This document shows positions 8,856 to 16,976 of a stretch of 64,000 nucleotides of DNA, piece after piece. Below the pieces are notes generated by a model. That model was given only the letters and a program-made list of their open reading frames with translations. It did not search any database and had not been told where the DNA came from. Every line of letters begins with the position of its first letter. Position 1 is the first letter of the stretch. Origin of the DNA: Cohnella kolymensis (GTDB lineage Bacteria; Bacillota; Bacilli; Paenibacillales; Paenibacillaceae); NCBI RefSeq assembly GCF_000829465.1, contig NZ_JXAL01000006.1, forward strand, positions 124,001-188,000. Direction: 5' to 3'. The translations under genes were made by a program, and so were the position numbers.

Positions 8856-10256
8856 ATGCTGCGTTCTAATCCTAACGTGCAGAATCAATATGAGCTTGTA
8901 TGCATCGAGGATCTTGTTTTACCCAACCATCCACTACGGAAAATACAAAAACATATCGATTTTTCCTTTATTCTAGACCTTGTCCATCCTTACTACTGTG
9001 AAGATAATGGTCGCCCTTCTGCGGATCCGATCATGCTTTTTAAGATGCTGTTTATTGGGTATCTGTTTGGGATTCGCTCCGAAAGGCAATTGGAATTAGA
9101 AGTCCATTCTAACAATGCCTATCGCTGGTTTCTTGGTCTTGGACTAACTGACAGTGTGCCGGATCATAGCACGCTTAGCTATTTCCGGCAGCGTCTTGGA
9201 GATGGCGACGTGTTTCAAGAAGTATTTGACCAAGTCGTCTTGCTGGCCATCAAACATCGTCTGGTCGCCGGTCGGGTTCTCATCACCGATTCCACTCATT
9301 TGAAAGCCAATGCCAATAAGCAAAAGTTTGTTAAAGAGGAAGTCACGAAGAGCACCAAAACCTACATAAATGAACTGGATGAAGCGGTTCGAGCAGATCG
9401 TGAGGCCAATGGAAAAAAGCCCTGAAGCCCCGGAAGGAGGTGGAAGAACCGAAAGAAACAAAGATCAGCACCACTGATCCTGAAAGTGGATATATGGTAC
9501 GAGACGGTAAACCGGAGGGATTTTTCTACCTCGATCACAGGACAGTCGACCACAAGTACAACATTATTACCGATGTACACATCACTGCCGGCAACGTCCA
9601 TGACTCTGTTCCCTATGTAGATCGGCTTGAGCATATCGTGCAGAAGTTCGGATTTGAAAACACACTGGAAGCTGTTGCGCTAGACGCCGGATATTTCACC
9701 TCGTACATATGTAAGAAGCTGCAGGACAAGAAGATTTATTCGGTCATTGGCGGCAGGGCATTCACGCCTGTAAGAGGCTTAATTGGAAAGTGGCGATTTA
9801 AATACGACGCTGAAAAGAATGTGTATATATGTCCTCAAAAGCATGAACTGAAATATAGCACCACTGACCATCAGGGATACAGGCAGTACAAGTCGGATCC
9901 AAATCACTGCGCGAATTGCCCATTGTTGCGAGAGTGTACCCGATCTAAGAACAAGCAAAAAGTAATAACCCGTCATGTATGGCATGTCAGCAAAGAGTGG
10001 GTCAAGCAAAGAAGCAGGTCAGGCAAATATCTTTACCGGTTGCGGTACCGGACAGTTGAGCGAAGTTTCGCGGATGCCAAAGAGCTCCACGGCCTTCACC
10101 TGAATGAACTTCATATATTACCGAGAAAAAAAAGAAGATTGCCTGTTACCCTGCCCGCTTAGCCAGGATATTGGCGATCTTCTTTATGTTCTGACATGTG
10201 GCGGTCATCAGTGCTTGCTGCCACACCTTTGTTCGACCGCGGAAACGGCAATAGCG
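8856..10256 (+). pseudogene. IS1182-like DDE transposase, frameshifted with inverted 3' end
   Basis: The N-terminal part (8856-9425) has the family's look: an N-terminal VLPNHPLRKI segment, GRPSADPIMLFKMLFIGYL, and a first catalytic region with DHSTLSYFRQR and ITDSTHLKANAN. One base is missing near 9420, either from the C-run (CCC for CCCC) or the preceding A-run. The frame continues from about 9423 with the DPESGYM and LDAGYFT regions, the CPLLRECTRSKNKQK cysteine segment and the final RTVERSFADAKELHGL. There the normal sequence stops at 10096. The missing C-terminus ([18 protein letters not shown], then [19 protein letters not shown] and stop) reads on the minus strand from 10256 to 10146. 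The gene cannot make a functional transposase. Confidence 0.9.
10097..10256 (-). repeat. Inverted right end of the insertion sequence
   Basis: Reading the minus strand from 10256 gives codons CGC TAT TGC CGT, which continue the transposase exactly where the plus strand left off, then 36 codons to a TAA at 10148-10146, then about 50 bp ending in an inverted-repeat-like terminus at 10097. A precise flip of the right-end 160 bp, up to the element's edge, explains both junctions. Confidence 0.85.
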
Positions 10257-10350
10257 GTCTTTTTTTTCTTTGCTGTCAATTCACTTGAAACTTTTAATAG
10301 TTAACTGCGTCAAATAATTTAGCATATATATGAGACAAGGAGTGAAGAGA

Positions 10351-10839
10351 TTGGAATCGATCAAAAGGCGGCTATCTTGGATTGGTCTTATTTCATTGGT
10401 TATTGTAATAGCTACGGTTGGAGTTAACAATGTTGTGGAAGCAGATACGAATAGTCCCCCTGGGTCAACAGATGATCCTATTGTGACGAAAAGTTACGTT
10501 GATCGAAAAATTGCTGAAGCTACAGGGGTTGGCCCGGTAGGTGGTGGCGCTGGTGCCGGAGAATCCAGCAAACTTCAGGTTGTGACTGTTCCTCTTGGGA
10601 AAAAGATTGTTGTGCAAGACGGCGGTGAGCTGATCGTTCGATCGGGAAAAGCTGTGGCCTACAGCACAGATGCAAACGGTCTGTCGGACATGACAGATGG
10701 CCTAGACATCGCCCCAGGTAAGCCGGTCGGTACCAACCACCTGATTCTCTTCCCGCGAGGCGGGCGAGGGGTACAGGCAGATCCTAAACAAAAATTTGGA
10801 TTAATTGTTTTGGTTCGTGGAAATTATCAAATTCAGTGA
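10351..10839 (+). CDS. Small secreted or membrane-anchored protein, unknown function
   Basis: The protein has about 162 residues. One hydrophobic segment near the N-terminus (LSWIGLISLVIVIATVGVNNV) is followed by a hydrophilic DPIVTKSYVDRKI stretch, a glycine-rich linker, and a compact C-terminal part (VVTVPLGKKIVVQDGGELIVRSG ... NHLILFPRGGRGV). That C-terminal pattern resembles a small beta-domain, but I cannot name the family. The TTG at 10351 is preferred because AAGGAGTG lies seven bases before it. An ATG at 10330, seven codons upstream, has no ribosome site. The gene follows the insertion sequence and has no clear partner. Confidence 0.65.
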   Translation: MESIKRRLSWIGLISLVIVIATVGVNNVVEADTNSPPGSTDDPIVTKSYVDRKIAEATGVGPVGGGAGAGESSKLQVVTVPLGKKIVVQDGGELIVRSGKAVAYSTDANGLSDMTDGLDIAPGKPVGTNHLILFPRGGRGVQADPKQKFGLIVLVRGNYQIQ

Positions 10840-11036
10840 CATACTTATGATGCTCAATTTACATGCCATAATACATCGCTAAACCGGGAGCAGAGGCTGT
10901 TTTTGCAGCCTGTACTGCCCTTCTTGTCTGTTGGCGCTTTTAGCATATTTTCCCCGGCCTTCCAAAATCTAATACGCCTTGACTGGGGTGTTCCCGCACA
11001 TACTAGGATCATCACAATCAAGGAGGTCAGCACAAC

Positions 11037-11306
11037 ATGCCAAGAAGACGCAGGCAGCTTGTACCTGAGGCTCGGCCTATGCTGGATCTGATGAAGTATG
11101 AGATCGCTGCAGAGCTGGGTATGCCGATTGCACAGGCTGGTTTTGATGCTGAATTTGCGGGGGAGTTGGGTGGTAGCGGCGGCTCTGGAAGAAGTGGACC
11201 TTACATGGGTTTTCTGACGGCCAGAGAAACCGGAGCACTAGGTGGCGGAATCGTAAAAAGGTTGCTTGTTCAGGCGGAAGCAGAAACGGCACAAGTCCTT
11301 CGATAA
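11037..11306 (+). CDS. Alpha/beta-type small acid-soluble spore protein
   Basis: The 89-residue protein coats spore DNA and protects it from UV and chemical damage. During germination such proteins are degraded by the GPR protease and serve as an amino-acid store. It begins MPRRRRQLVPEAR and carries the two family blocks: MKYEIAAELG, with the E-I-A GPR cleavage region, and FLTARETGALGGGIVKRLL near the C-terminus. At 89 residues it is longer than the common 60-75, mainly through a glycine/serine linker between the blocks. AAGGAGG lies just before the ATG. Expression in the forespore under sigma-G is expected, but I did not find a convincing sigma-G promoter. Confidence 0.92.
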   Translation: MPRRRRQLVPEARPMLDLMKYEIAAELGMPIAQAGFDAEFAGELGGSGGSGRSGPYMGFLTARETGALGGGIVKRLLVQAEAETAQVLR

Positions 11307-11331
11307 CCCGTACTGCCAAGGCGCTCGCGCG

Positions 11332-11360
11332 TTGACACCCCTCGACAATTTAGGTATCAT
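11332..11360 (+). promoter_or_regulatory. Sigma-A promoter of metK
   Basis: TTGACA (11332-11337) and TATCAT (11355-11360) are 17 bases apart. The expected start of transcription is near 11367. Confidence 0.9.
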
Positions 11361-11383
11361 TATTATTCGAAGGTCTGTCTAAC

Positions 11384-11415
11384 AACCTTTTCCAGTTGGG
11401 AAAGGTTCATTTTTT
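11384..11415 (+). terminator. Terminator-like hairpin in the metK leader
   Basis: AACCTTTTCC pairs with GGGAAAGGTT (11384-11393 and 11398-11407, one G-U pair) over a 4-base loop and is followed by CATTTTTTT. It lies between the promoter and the ribosome site (GGAGGTTGAG, 11421-11430), so it could act as an attenuator. The leader is too short for an S-box aptamer. Confidence 0.75.
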
Positions 11416-11434
11416 TATGTGGAGGTTGAGGATC

Positions 11435-12637
11435 ATGTCGATACAAGGACGGCATCTCTTCACGTCCGAATCGGTCACTGAAGGCCATCCGGACAAAATT
11501 TGCGATCAAATATCGGATGCGGTTCTGGACGCATTCTTAGAAGTGGATCCTTACGCGCGTGTTGCTTGCGAAGTATCAGTGGCTACAGGGCTTGTACTGG
11601 TGATTGGCGAAATCACAAGTAAAGCTGATTATGTGGACATTCCTGCTATTGTGCGGCGCACGGTTAAAGAAATTGGTTATACTCGCGCCAAGTATGGCTT
11701 CGATTACAGCACATCGGCGGTACTTACTTCTCTTAACGAACAATCTGCGGACATTGCTCAGGGCGTTAACGCAGCTCTGGAGAGCCGTGACGGTAAGGAT
11801 ATGAAGCAGGAGAACGAGGATATCGGCGCAGGCGACCAAGGGCTGATGTTCGGCTTTGCCAGCAACGAGACACCTGAATTCATGCCCTTGCCCATTGCTC
11901 TCGCTCACCGTTTATCCCGCCGTCTGTCCGAAGTGCGTAAAGACGGTACACTGGATTACTTACGCCCCGACGGCAAAACGCAAGTTACCGTTGAATACGA
12001 GAACGCTAAGCCGCTACGTGTTGACACCATCGTCATTTCCACGCAGCACTCGGAAGACATTACACTTGAGCAAATACAAAGAGACATCCGCGAGCATGTG
12101 ATCGCCAAGGTCGTACCTGAACAATTGATCGATGCCGAAACGAAATTCTTCATTAACCCGACCGGACGCTTCGTTATCGGGGGCCCACAAGGTGATGCAG
12201 GTTTGACGGGCCGCAAAATTATCGTTGATACTTACGGCGGTTACGCGCGTCATGGAGGCGGTGCATTCTCCGGTAAGGATCCGACCAAGGTAGATCGTTC
12301 TGCAGCTTACGCAGCTCGTTACGTAGCTAAGAACATCGTTGCTGCCGGCCTGGCCGACAAATGCGAAATTCAACTCGCCTATGCGATCGGTGTTGCAAGC
12401 CCTGTATCCATCAACGTGGATACATATGGTACCGGCAAAGTAAACGAATCGAAGCTTGTCCAATTGATCAAAAACAACTTCGATCTTCGCCCGGCCGGCA
12501 TCATCAAGATGTTGGATCTGCGTCGTCCGATCTATCGTCAAACTGCCGCTTACGGCCACTTTGGGCGTACGGACATTGATCTTCCTTGGGAGAGTTTGGA
12601 CAAGGTTGACGTGTTGAAGCAGGGAGCTTTTGAATAA
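11435..12637 (+). CDS. metK: S-adenosylmethionine synthetase
   Basis: This cytoplasmic enzyme makes S-adenosylmethionine from methionine and ATP. The 400-residue protein has the usual length and motifs: [16 protein letters not shown] at the N-terminus, [12 protein letters not shown] in the middle, and [18 protein letters not shown] followed by [19 protein letters not shown] for ATP/Mg/phosphate binding. Start 11435 (MSIQGRHLF) is chosen for its GGAGGTTGAG site. Upstream in-frame starts lie inside the leader hairpin. The gene stands alone with its own promoter and terminator. Confidence 0.98.
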   Translation: MSIQGRHLFTSESVTEGHPDKICDQISDAVLDAFLEVDPYARVACEVSVATGLVLVIGEITSKADYVDIPAIVRRTVKEIGYTRAKYGFDYSTSAVLTSLNEQSADIAQGVNAALESRDGKDMKQENEDIGAGDQGLMFGFASNETPEFMPLPIALAHRLSRRLSEVRKDGTLDYLRPDGKTQVTVEYENAKPLRVDTIVISTQHSEDITLEQIQRDIREHVIAKVVPEQLIDAETKFFINPTGRFVIGGPQGDAGLTGRKIIVDTYGGYARHGGGAFSGKDPTKVDRSAAYAARYVAKNIVAAGLADKCEIQLAYAIGVASPVSINVDTYGTGKVNESKLVQLIKNNFDLRPAGIIKMLDLRRPIYRQTAAYGHFGRTDIDLPWESLDKVDVLKQGAFE

Positions 12638-12677
12638 CGATTGTTTGCAACAGCATTAAAAGAATTTTAATACGAAG

Positions 12678-12718
12678 TGGCGTTCAAATTGTCAATCAAT
12701 TTGAACGCCATTTTTTTT
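12678..12718 (+). terminator. Terminator of metK
   Basis: A perfect 14-bp stem (TGGCGTTCAAATTG, 12678-12691, with its complement at 12697-12710) closes a 5-base loop and runs into eight T's. Confidence 0.95.
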
Positions 12719-12797
12719 GTTGTTATATCAAGATTACCGATGCCGACAGTTCGCATGCAAGGAATTTTTGGTTTGTTGTCGAAATAAGAGTTAAGTC

Positions 12798-14654
12798 ATG
12801 GGTATTGAGGTGGATAGATTGGATTTTTTGGCAAACAAGCAGCAATTGCACAACGTGTTTACCGAACTGAAATCTCTGTTGACAGCAAGCGGGTTTGGAG
12901 ACCGGATTGAAGCGGCGATTCAGCGGCTGCACAGAGAGCGGATGAATTTGTTGGTCGTAGGTGAATTCAGCAGAGGAAAATCGACTTTTATCAACGCTTT
13001 GCTGGGATCCCCGGTGCTCCCTTCGAAGGTTAACCCGACGACAGCAACGATTAATGTGATCGTACCGGGCACCGAGAGCAAGATGGAGATGATCTATCAT
13101 GACGGAAGACGGGAAGAACAGCCGCTGCCATCCGATAAGATCAACAAATTTCTCGAAGACAAGGTAACCGTAGCCAATCAACAGGCAAATGAAATCCGTC
13201 AGGTCGTTCTCACGTTGCCCGGTCCGATGGAAGAGTGGAACTGTACCATCGTGGACACGCCCGGCGTGAACGATCTTGAAGATATGCGGGAAGATGTTAC
13301 GTTTCGGTATTTGCGGCAGGCGGATGCCTGCATCGTACTGTTGGACGCACATCAGCCGCTTTCGAGAAGTGAGCGGGCTTTTATCCGGGACAAGGTATTG
13401 GCTAATGATATTCACCGCCTCATGTTCGTGATTAACCGAATGGACGAGTCGGCTCCTATGCCCGACGGCGAAATAGCCGCACGGTTGAAGACTCATGTGT
13501 TCAACCTGCTGCGTGAAGAGTTGCCGGACATCGTAGATCCGCTGGTGCATGCGGTGTCTTCCAAAGAAACGCTCCGTGCGAAATTCAAGAGCGAGAATAG
13601 CATGTGGCGCGATTCCTTTGCGTTGTTCGAGAGGGAGCTGTATCGGTTTCTCTCTGGTCATGCAACACAAGGAAGGCTGCCGGATCACGCGGATGCCGCC
13701 ATCGGGATAGCCGCCGATGGGCTGCGGGCCGTTCGGGACGAGCTTAGCGTACAGGCTGGTAACGGGGAAGAATTCGGCAGACAAATCTTGCGGCTGGAGC
13801 AAGAGGCGAGACAGCGTGAAGAGCAGCTGGAGGCGGTGTCGGTCTATTTGGACGGGCAGTCCATAGAACTTGCGCGCCGGCTGCGCAAGCTGGTCGAAGA
13901 CGGCTTCGGCGCTCTGCGCGAGCGCCTCGCAGAGCAAGCCGCACTGTGCGATAACGAAGAGGATTTGCAGCGGCTGAAATCCTCCATCTCTTCCGGTGTT
14001 CGTGACCAAATGCAAGCGTTGGCGCAGGAATTGTCCGATTATAAAAGAGAGTTGAGCCGAACGCTTGCCGATCGATTCCGATCGCTGTTTTCGGACGAGT
14101 ATTCGTTGCCGGTAGTTCTTGGAGATCGTTCCCTCAATTCGTGGCAAGGTGACCGTTCGGTGGACCTCGGCATTCAGGGTGTAAATACGGCAGATGCCTC
14201 GGATACGCCGGGCATTCTGCTGGGTTATGCGGCTGCAGGCGGCATGCTCGGTTACATCGGAGCCGCGCTGCTTGGACCGATCGGAGTAGCCGCGGCGATT
14301 GTCGGGTCCCTGATTATGGGCGGCAAGTTCGAAGAGGAGCGAAAGCGTAAAGCGTACGAGCAAGCCAAGGAGCAGGCCATCCAGCAACTACGGGCGCAGA
14401 TTGGCTCGGTGATCGAGCACGCGCGGGAGCATGCGGAACATATGGCGCAGACCGAGATCGCACCGCTGGAAGCCCGGTTCAGAGACCGCATCCGCAGCAG
14501 ACTGCACGCTATCCGGCGCCTCTTGCAAGAGCAGACGGATAGCGTGAAGCTTGATCGCCGCAGTACGGAAGAGAGAGCCGATCAACTTAGAGCGCTAGGC
14601 AACCGGCTTAAAGACATCCTGGAAAATCTATATCTCATAAGGAGACCGTCATGA
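12798..14654 (+). CDS. Dynamin-like GTPase 1
   Basis: This 618-residue protein is of the bacterial dynamin family, GTPases that bind and remodel membranes. G-motifs are visible: G1 GEFSRGKST (55-63), a switch-I threonine region NPTTATINV, G3 DTPGVND (153-159) and a G4-like NRMD (213-216). A long helical, charged middle section follows. A glycine/alanine-rich hydrophobic hairpin (GILLGYAAAGGMLGYIGAAL..., about 472-509) suits membrane insertion, and a C-terminal helical stalk ends the protein. It overlaps the next gene by ATGA. A TTG start at 12819 with a GAGGTGG site is also possible. Base composition is GC-richer than in the S-layer region. Confidence 0.88.
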   Translation: MGIEVDRLDFLANKQQLHNVFTELKSLLTASGFGDRIEAAIQRLHRERMNLLVVGEFSRGKSTFINALLGSPVLPSKVNPTTATINVIVPGTESKMEMIYHDGRREEQPLPSDKINKFLEDKVTVANQQANEIRQVVLTLPGPMEEWNCTIVDTPGVNDLEDMREDVTFRYLRQADACIVLLDAHQPLSRSERAFIRDKVLANDIHRLMFVINRMDESAPMPDGEIAARLKTHVFNLLREELPDIVDPLVHAVSSKETLRAKFKSENSMWRDSFALFERELYRFLSGHATQGRLPDHADAAIGIAADGLRAVRDELSVQAGNGEEFGRQILRLEQEARQREEQLEAVSVYLDGQSIELARRLRKLVEDGFGALRERLAEQAALCDNEEDLQRLKSSISSGVRDQMQALAQELSDYKRELSRTLADRFRSLFSDEYSLPVVLGDRSLNSWQGDRSVDLGIQGVNTADASDTPGILLGYAAAGGMLGYIGAALLGPIGVAAAIVGSLIMGGKFEEERKRKAYEQAKEQAIQQLRAQIGSVIEHAREHAEHMAQTEIAPLEARFRDRIRSRLHAIRRLLQEQTDSVKLDRRSTEERADQLRALGNRLKDILENLYLIRRPS

Positions 14655-16434
14655 ACCCACTCAAGCCGCTTGCGGAAGAACTTTTGGAGCTCAGCCGGCA
14701 AATCAGGCAAAGGGATGCTGAGCGCTTGACCTCCGCCGCCCTGCACGGAATGCAGCGGGACACCTTCCACGTTGTGATATTGGGAGAATTCAACCGGGGC
14801 AAGACGACCTTCGTGAACTCCCTGATCGGGCGTCCGATCCTGCATGCCGACATGCTGCCGGCCACCGCGGTACTCCACTTGATCGAATACGGGGAGAAGG
14901 AACGGATTGAGGTGGTATACCACGATGGCCGAGTGTCGGTGCATCCGATCGCCTCAGACGTACTGGCCGGGTTTTCGGCCGGCGGGGCGGCACCGGCGGA
15001 TACGGTTCGACTCATACGCCTTGTTCTCTCTCATCCACTGCTGCAAGAAGGTATCGTGTTGATCGATACGCCGGGCGTGAATGACCTGAATGAGAGCCGT
15101 GCCGAGCTGACGTACCGCATTCTACCGGAGTGCGATGCCGCGGTTTTCTTGTTGGATGCGGCTGCACCGCTGACACGGTCGGAAGCGGAATTTCTCACGG
15201 GCAAAGTGTTCCATCACAAGCTGGATGAGATGCTGTTCGTTCTTTCAAAGAGCGACAGGCTCGATGAGGAGGAGTTGGAAGAAGCGTTGGAGGGAGCGGC
15301 CGGCAGGCTCCGGCAGGTGATGGGCCGCCAGAGCGGGGTATACCCTTACTCATCGAAACAGGTGCTCGACCGGTCGCCGGAAGGGCTCGCGCAGCTCGAT
15401 GCCATTAACGGCCTGCTTATGGAGCTGAAACAAGCGTCGCGTCGTTCCGCAGCTGCACGGCATGCCGGGAGGTTAAGCTTGGCCGCAGCTTACATACGAC
15501 AGGACCTGGATGTCATTCGGTCGATTCACCGCATGAATGACGAGCAGCTCGAGCGGTTCAGAGAACGGATCAAACAGCTGCGACTGCAGCTTGAGAACAG
15601 GTACCAGAGGCTTCTTGTCAGCATTGATACGGTGGGTCGGGACACACTTCAGTCGATGTTGGATAAGTCATACGCCAAGTTGGTTGAAACCCTGCATAGC
15701 GAGTTGGACTTTCAAACGCGCTCGCACAAGGGCAGCATGGAAACTTATATCGAAACCGACTTTCCCCTGTTGGTCGAACGGATGATGAAACAATACTGCG
15801 AGGCAAAAGCGGTGGAGATTCAAGCCTTTCTCGACCGCTTCCGGCAGCATGTAACCGAGGAGTATACGAAGCACTTCAGCACTCCGTTGACACTGGCTCT
15901 ACAGGAGTCCGGCATTGCGCTTCCATCTTGGAAAGCTGGTTCCTCTTCCCTCGCCGAAACCGGTCAAATGAATGAAATGATCAAACAAACGATCCCTGTT
16001 ACCGCAGGTGCTCTAGTCGGCATCTTGTTCTGCCGGGGGTCGGTGCGCTGATCGGAGCCGCCGCCGGCGGAGTGATCAATCACCAACTTAAAGGACGGCA
16101 AAACGCGCGCCTAAAGGATGAGTTTCGGGAACGTCTGCCGCATCTGATCGGCGACATCGTCAATGCGCACCGGAAGGAGGCGAGGCAAGCGGTAGACGGA
16201 TGGTTCTCCCTGCTTACTTCCGCCCTGGACGACTATCACCGGGGTCAATTCGATAGTATCGCCGAGCGGCTCGCCGACCGGCTGGACAAGCCCGCCGCCG
16301 AAGCCGTGCTGCTGGATGCAGAGGCGGCGCAGGCAGTCGCCGAACGTTTGGAGGCGATCGTCGCCACACTGGAAACTCATCAAGTGTCACATCCCGTTAA
16401 GGAGGAACAAAATGATGTCCGACTATCTTCATAA
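14651..16434 (+). CDS. Dynamin-like GTPase 2, frameshifted
   Basis: This is the second dynamin-family GTPase, translationally coupled to the first through the overlapping ATGA. Motifs are G1 GEFNRGKTT (45-53), the switch region MLPATAVLH, G3 DTPGVNDLNESR (139 on) and a G4-like SKSD (199-202). A helical middle part follows. The frame breaks near 16030, in the hydrophobic hairpin, where TTCTGCC reads as if one C were missing. Restoring it joins VTAGALVGILF to LPGVGALIGAAAGGVINHQ and continues to 16434, about 594 residues in all. As read literally, the product stops at 16051 without the second half of the membrane hairpin. The C-terminal coding end overlaps the start of the next gene by about 20 bases. 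Confidence 0.8.
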
Positions 16435-16963
16435 TCTGTTTCTGCACGACAGTCCCGGTTTGTCACACGACGGAACGGTGCACAGCGAGCAGAACATTTT
16501 CGGAGGCCGGGATTACTACAACTCATCCAACCAGAAGCTGGGCCATACGGAGAGCAATATCTTCGGCGGGCAGGACCACTATAATGCACAGAACCAGAAG
16601 CTAGGACACAGTGAAGATAATCCTTTTAACGGACATGATTATTTTAATTCCGCGCAGCAAAAAACGGGTCATTCCGAGCCGAACGCCTTCGGGGGAACGG
16701 ACCATTTTGACGCCGCGAACAGCAAGACCGGCCATAGTGAAGCGAATCCGATGCATGGCTTCGACTATTATGACGCCCATAACCACAAGACGGGAACCTC
16801 GCAGCAGAACATTTTCGGAGGTCAAGATTTTACGGATGCTCATACGACCGGAACCTCAAATCTCGCGGATGTTCAGCGCAGCTGGCAGGATCATGTGCTT
16901 TCGCAAGGCCATGGGGACCCTCTCAGGGAATCCCGGCAAATCGTATTTCCCAACTTGATCTGA
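16412..16963 (+). CDS. Small protein of 21-residue tandem repeats within the dynamin locus
   Basis: A strong AAGGAGGAAC site precedes two adjacent ATGs (16412, 16415), and the protein has 182-183 residues. After about 24 residues come six consecutive 21-residue repeats with the pattern HSExNxFGGxDYYNAxNxKxG, for example HTESNIFGGQDHYNAQNQKLG, and more diverged at the last. A 30-residue tail follows. There is no signal peptide or membrane segment. The repeat resembles small beta-repeat proteins in Firmicutes and Bacteroidetes with 'NIFGGxDYYD' units, sometimes described as beta-flowers. That likeness is from memory. Its place between GTPases 2 and 3 suggests a scaffold or adaptor for them, but nothing in the sequence proves it. 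Confidence 0.85.
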   Translation: MMSDYLHNLFLHDSPGLSHDGTVHSEQNIFGGRDYYNSSNQKLGHTESNIFGGQDHYNAQNQKLGHSEDNPFNGHDYFNSAQQKTGHSEPNAFGGTDHFDAANSKTGHSEANPMHGFDYYDAHNHKTGTSQQNIFGGQDFTDAHTTGTSNLADVQRSWQDHVLSQGHGDPLRESRQIVFPNLI

Positions 16964-16976
16964 ACGGAGCTGCGCC

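Larger units (their letters stand above)
8749..10256 (+). mobile_element. IS1182-family-like insertion sequence, rearranged
   Basis: The element spans about 1.5 kb. The left end starts CAGCCTGTTGAAAAACTTCA at 8749 and is itself a hairpin with T's after it. The right end is not where it should be. A related sequence (CACCTGAATGAACTTCAT) lies at 10097-10114, facing the wrong way, because the last 160 bp (10097-10256) are inverted. The flanks share GCGGTCT (left, ending at 8748; right, 10254-10260), consistent with a short target duplication, though three of the seven bases could belong to the element. It lies inside the terminator of the preceding gene. Confidence 0.75.

Noticed and set aside
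10235-10268. Terminator GACCGC...GCGGTC plus T-run at the right end of the insertion sequence
   Set aside because: The left arm belongs to the inverted transposase sequence and the right arm plus T's to the host terminator, so the hairpin is a by-product of the junction.
10104-10304. Open frame of 66 codons on the plus strand at the insertion sequence's end
   Set aside because: It reads through the inverted segment in the wrong direction; the true coding there is the minus-strand transposase C-terminus.
11338-11434. SAM (S-box) riboswitch before metK
   Set aside because: The distance from promoter to terminator hairpin is about 17 bases, too short for the aptamer, and no S-box core is seen.
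12723-14387. Long open frame on the minus strand opposite dynamin-like GTPase 1
   Set aside because: It has no ribosome site or family likeness, and is rich in residues that arise from reading the GC-rich GTPase gene backwards. The plus strand has clear G-motifs.
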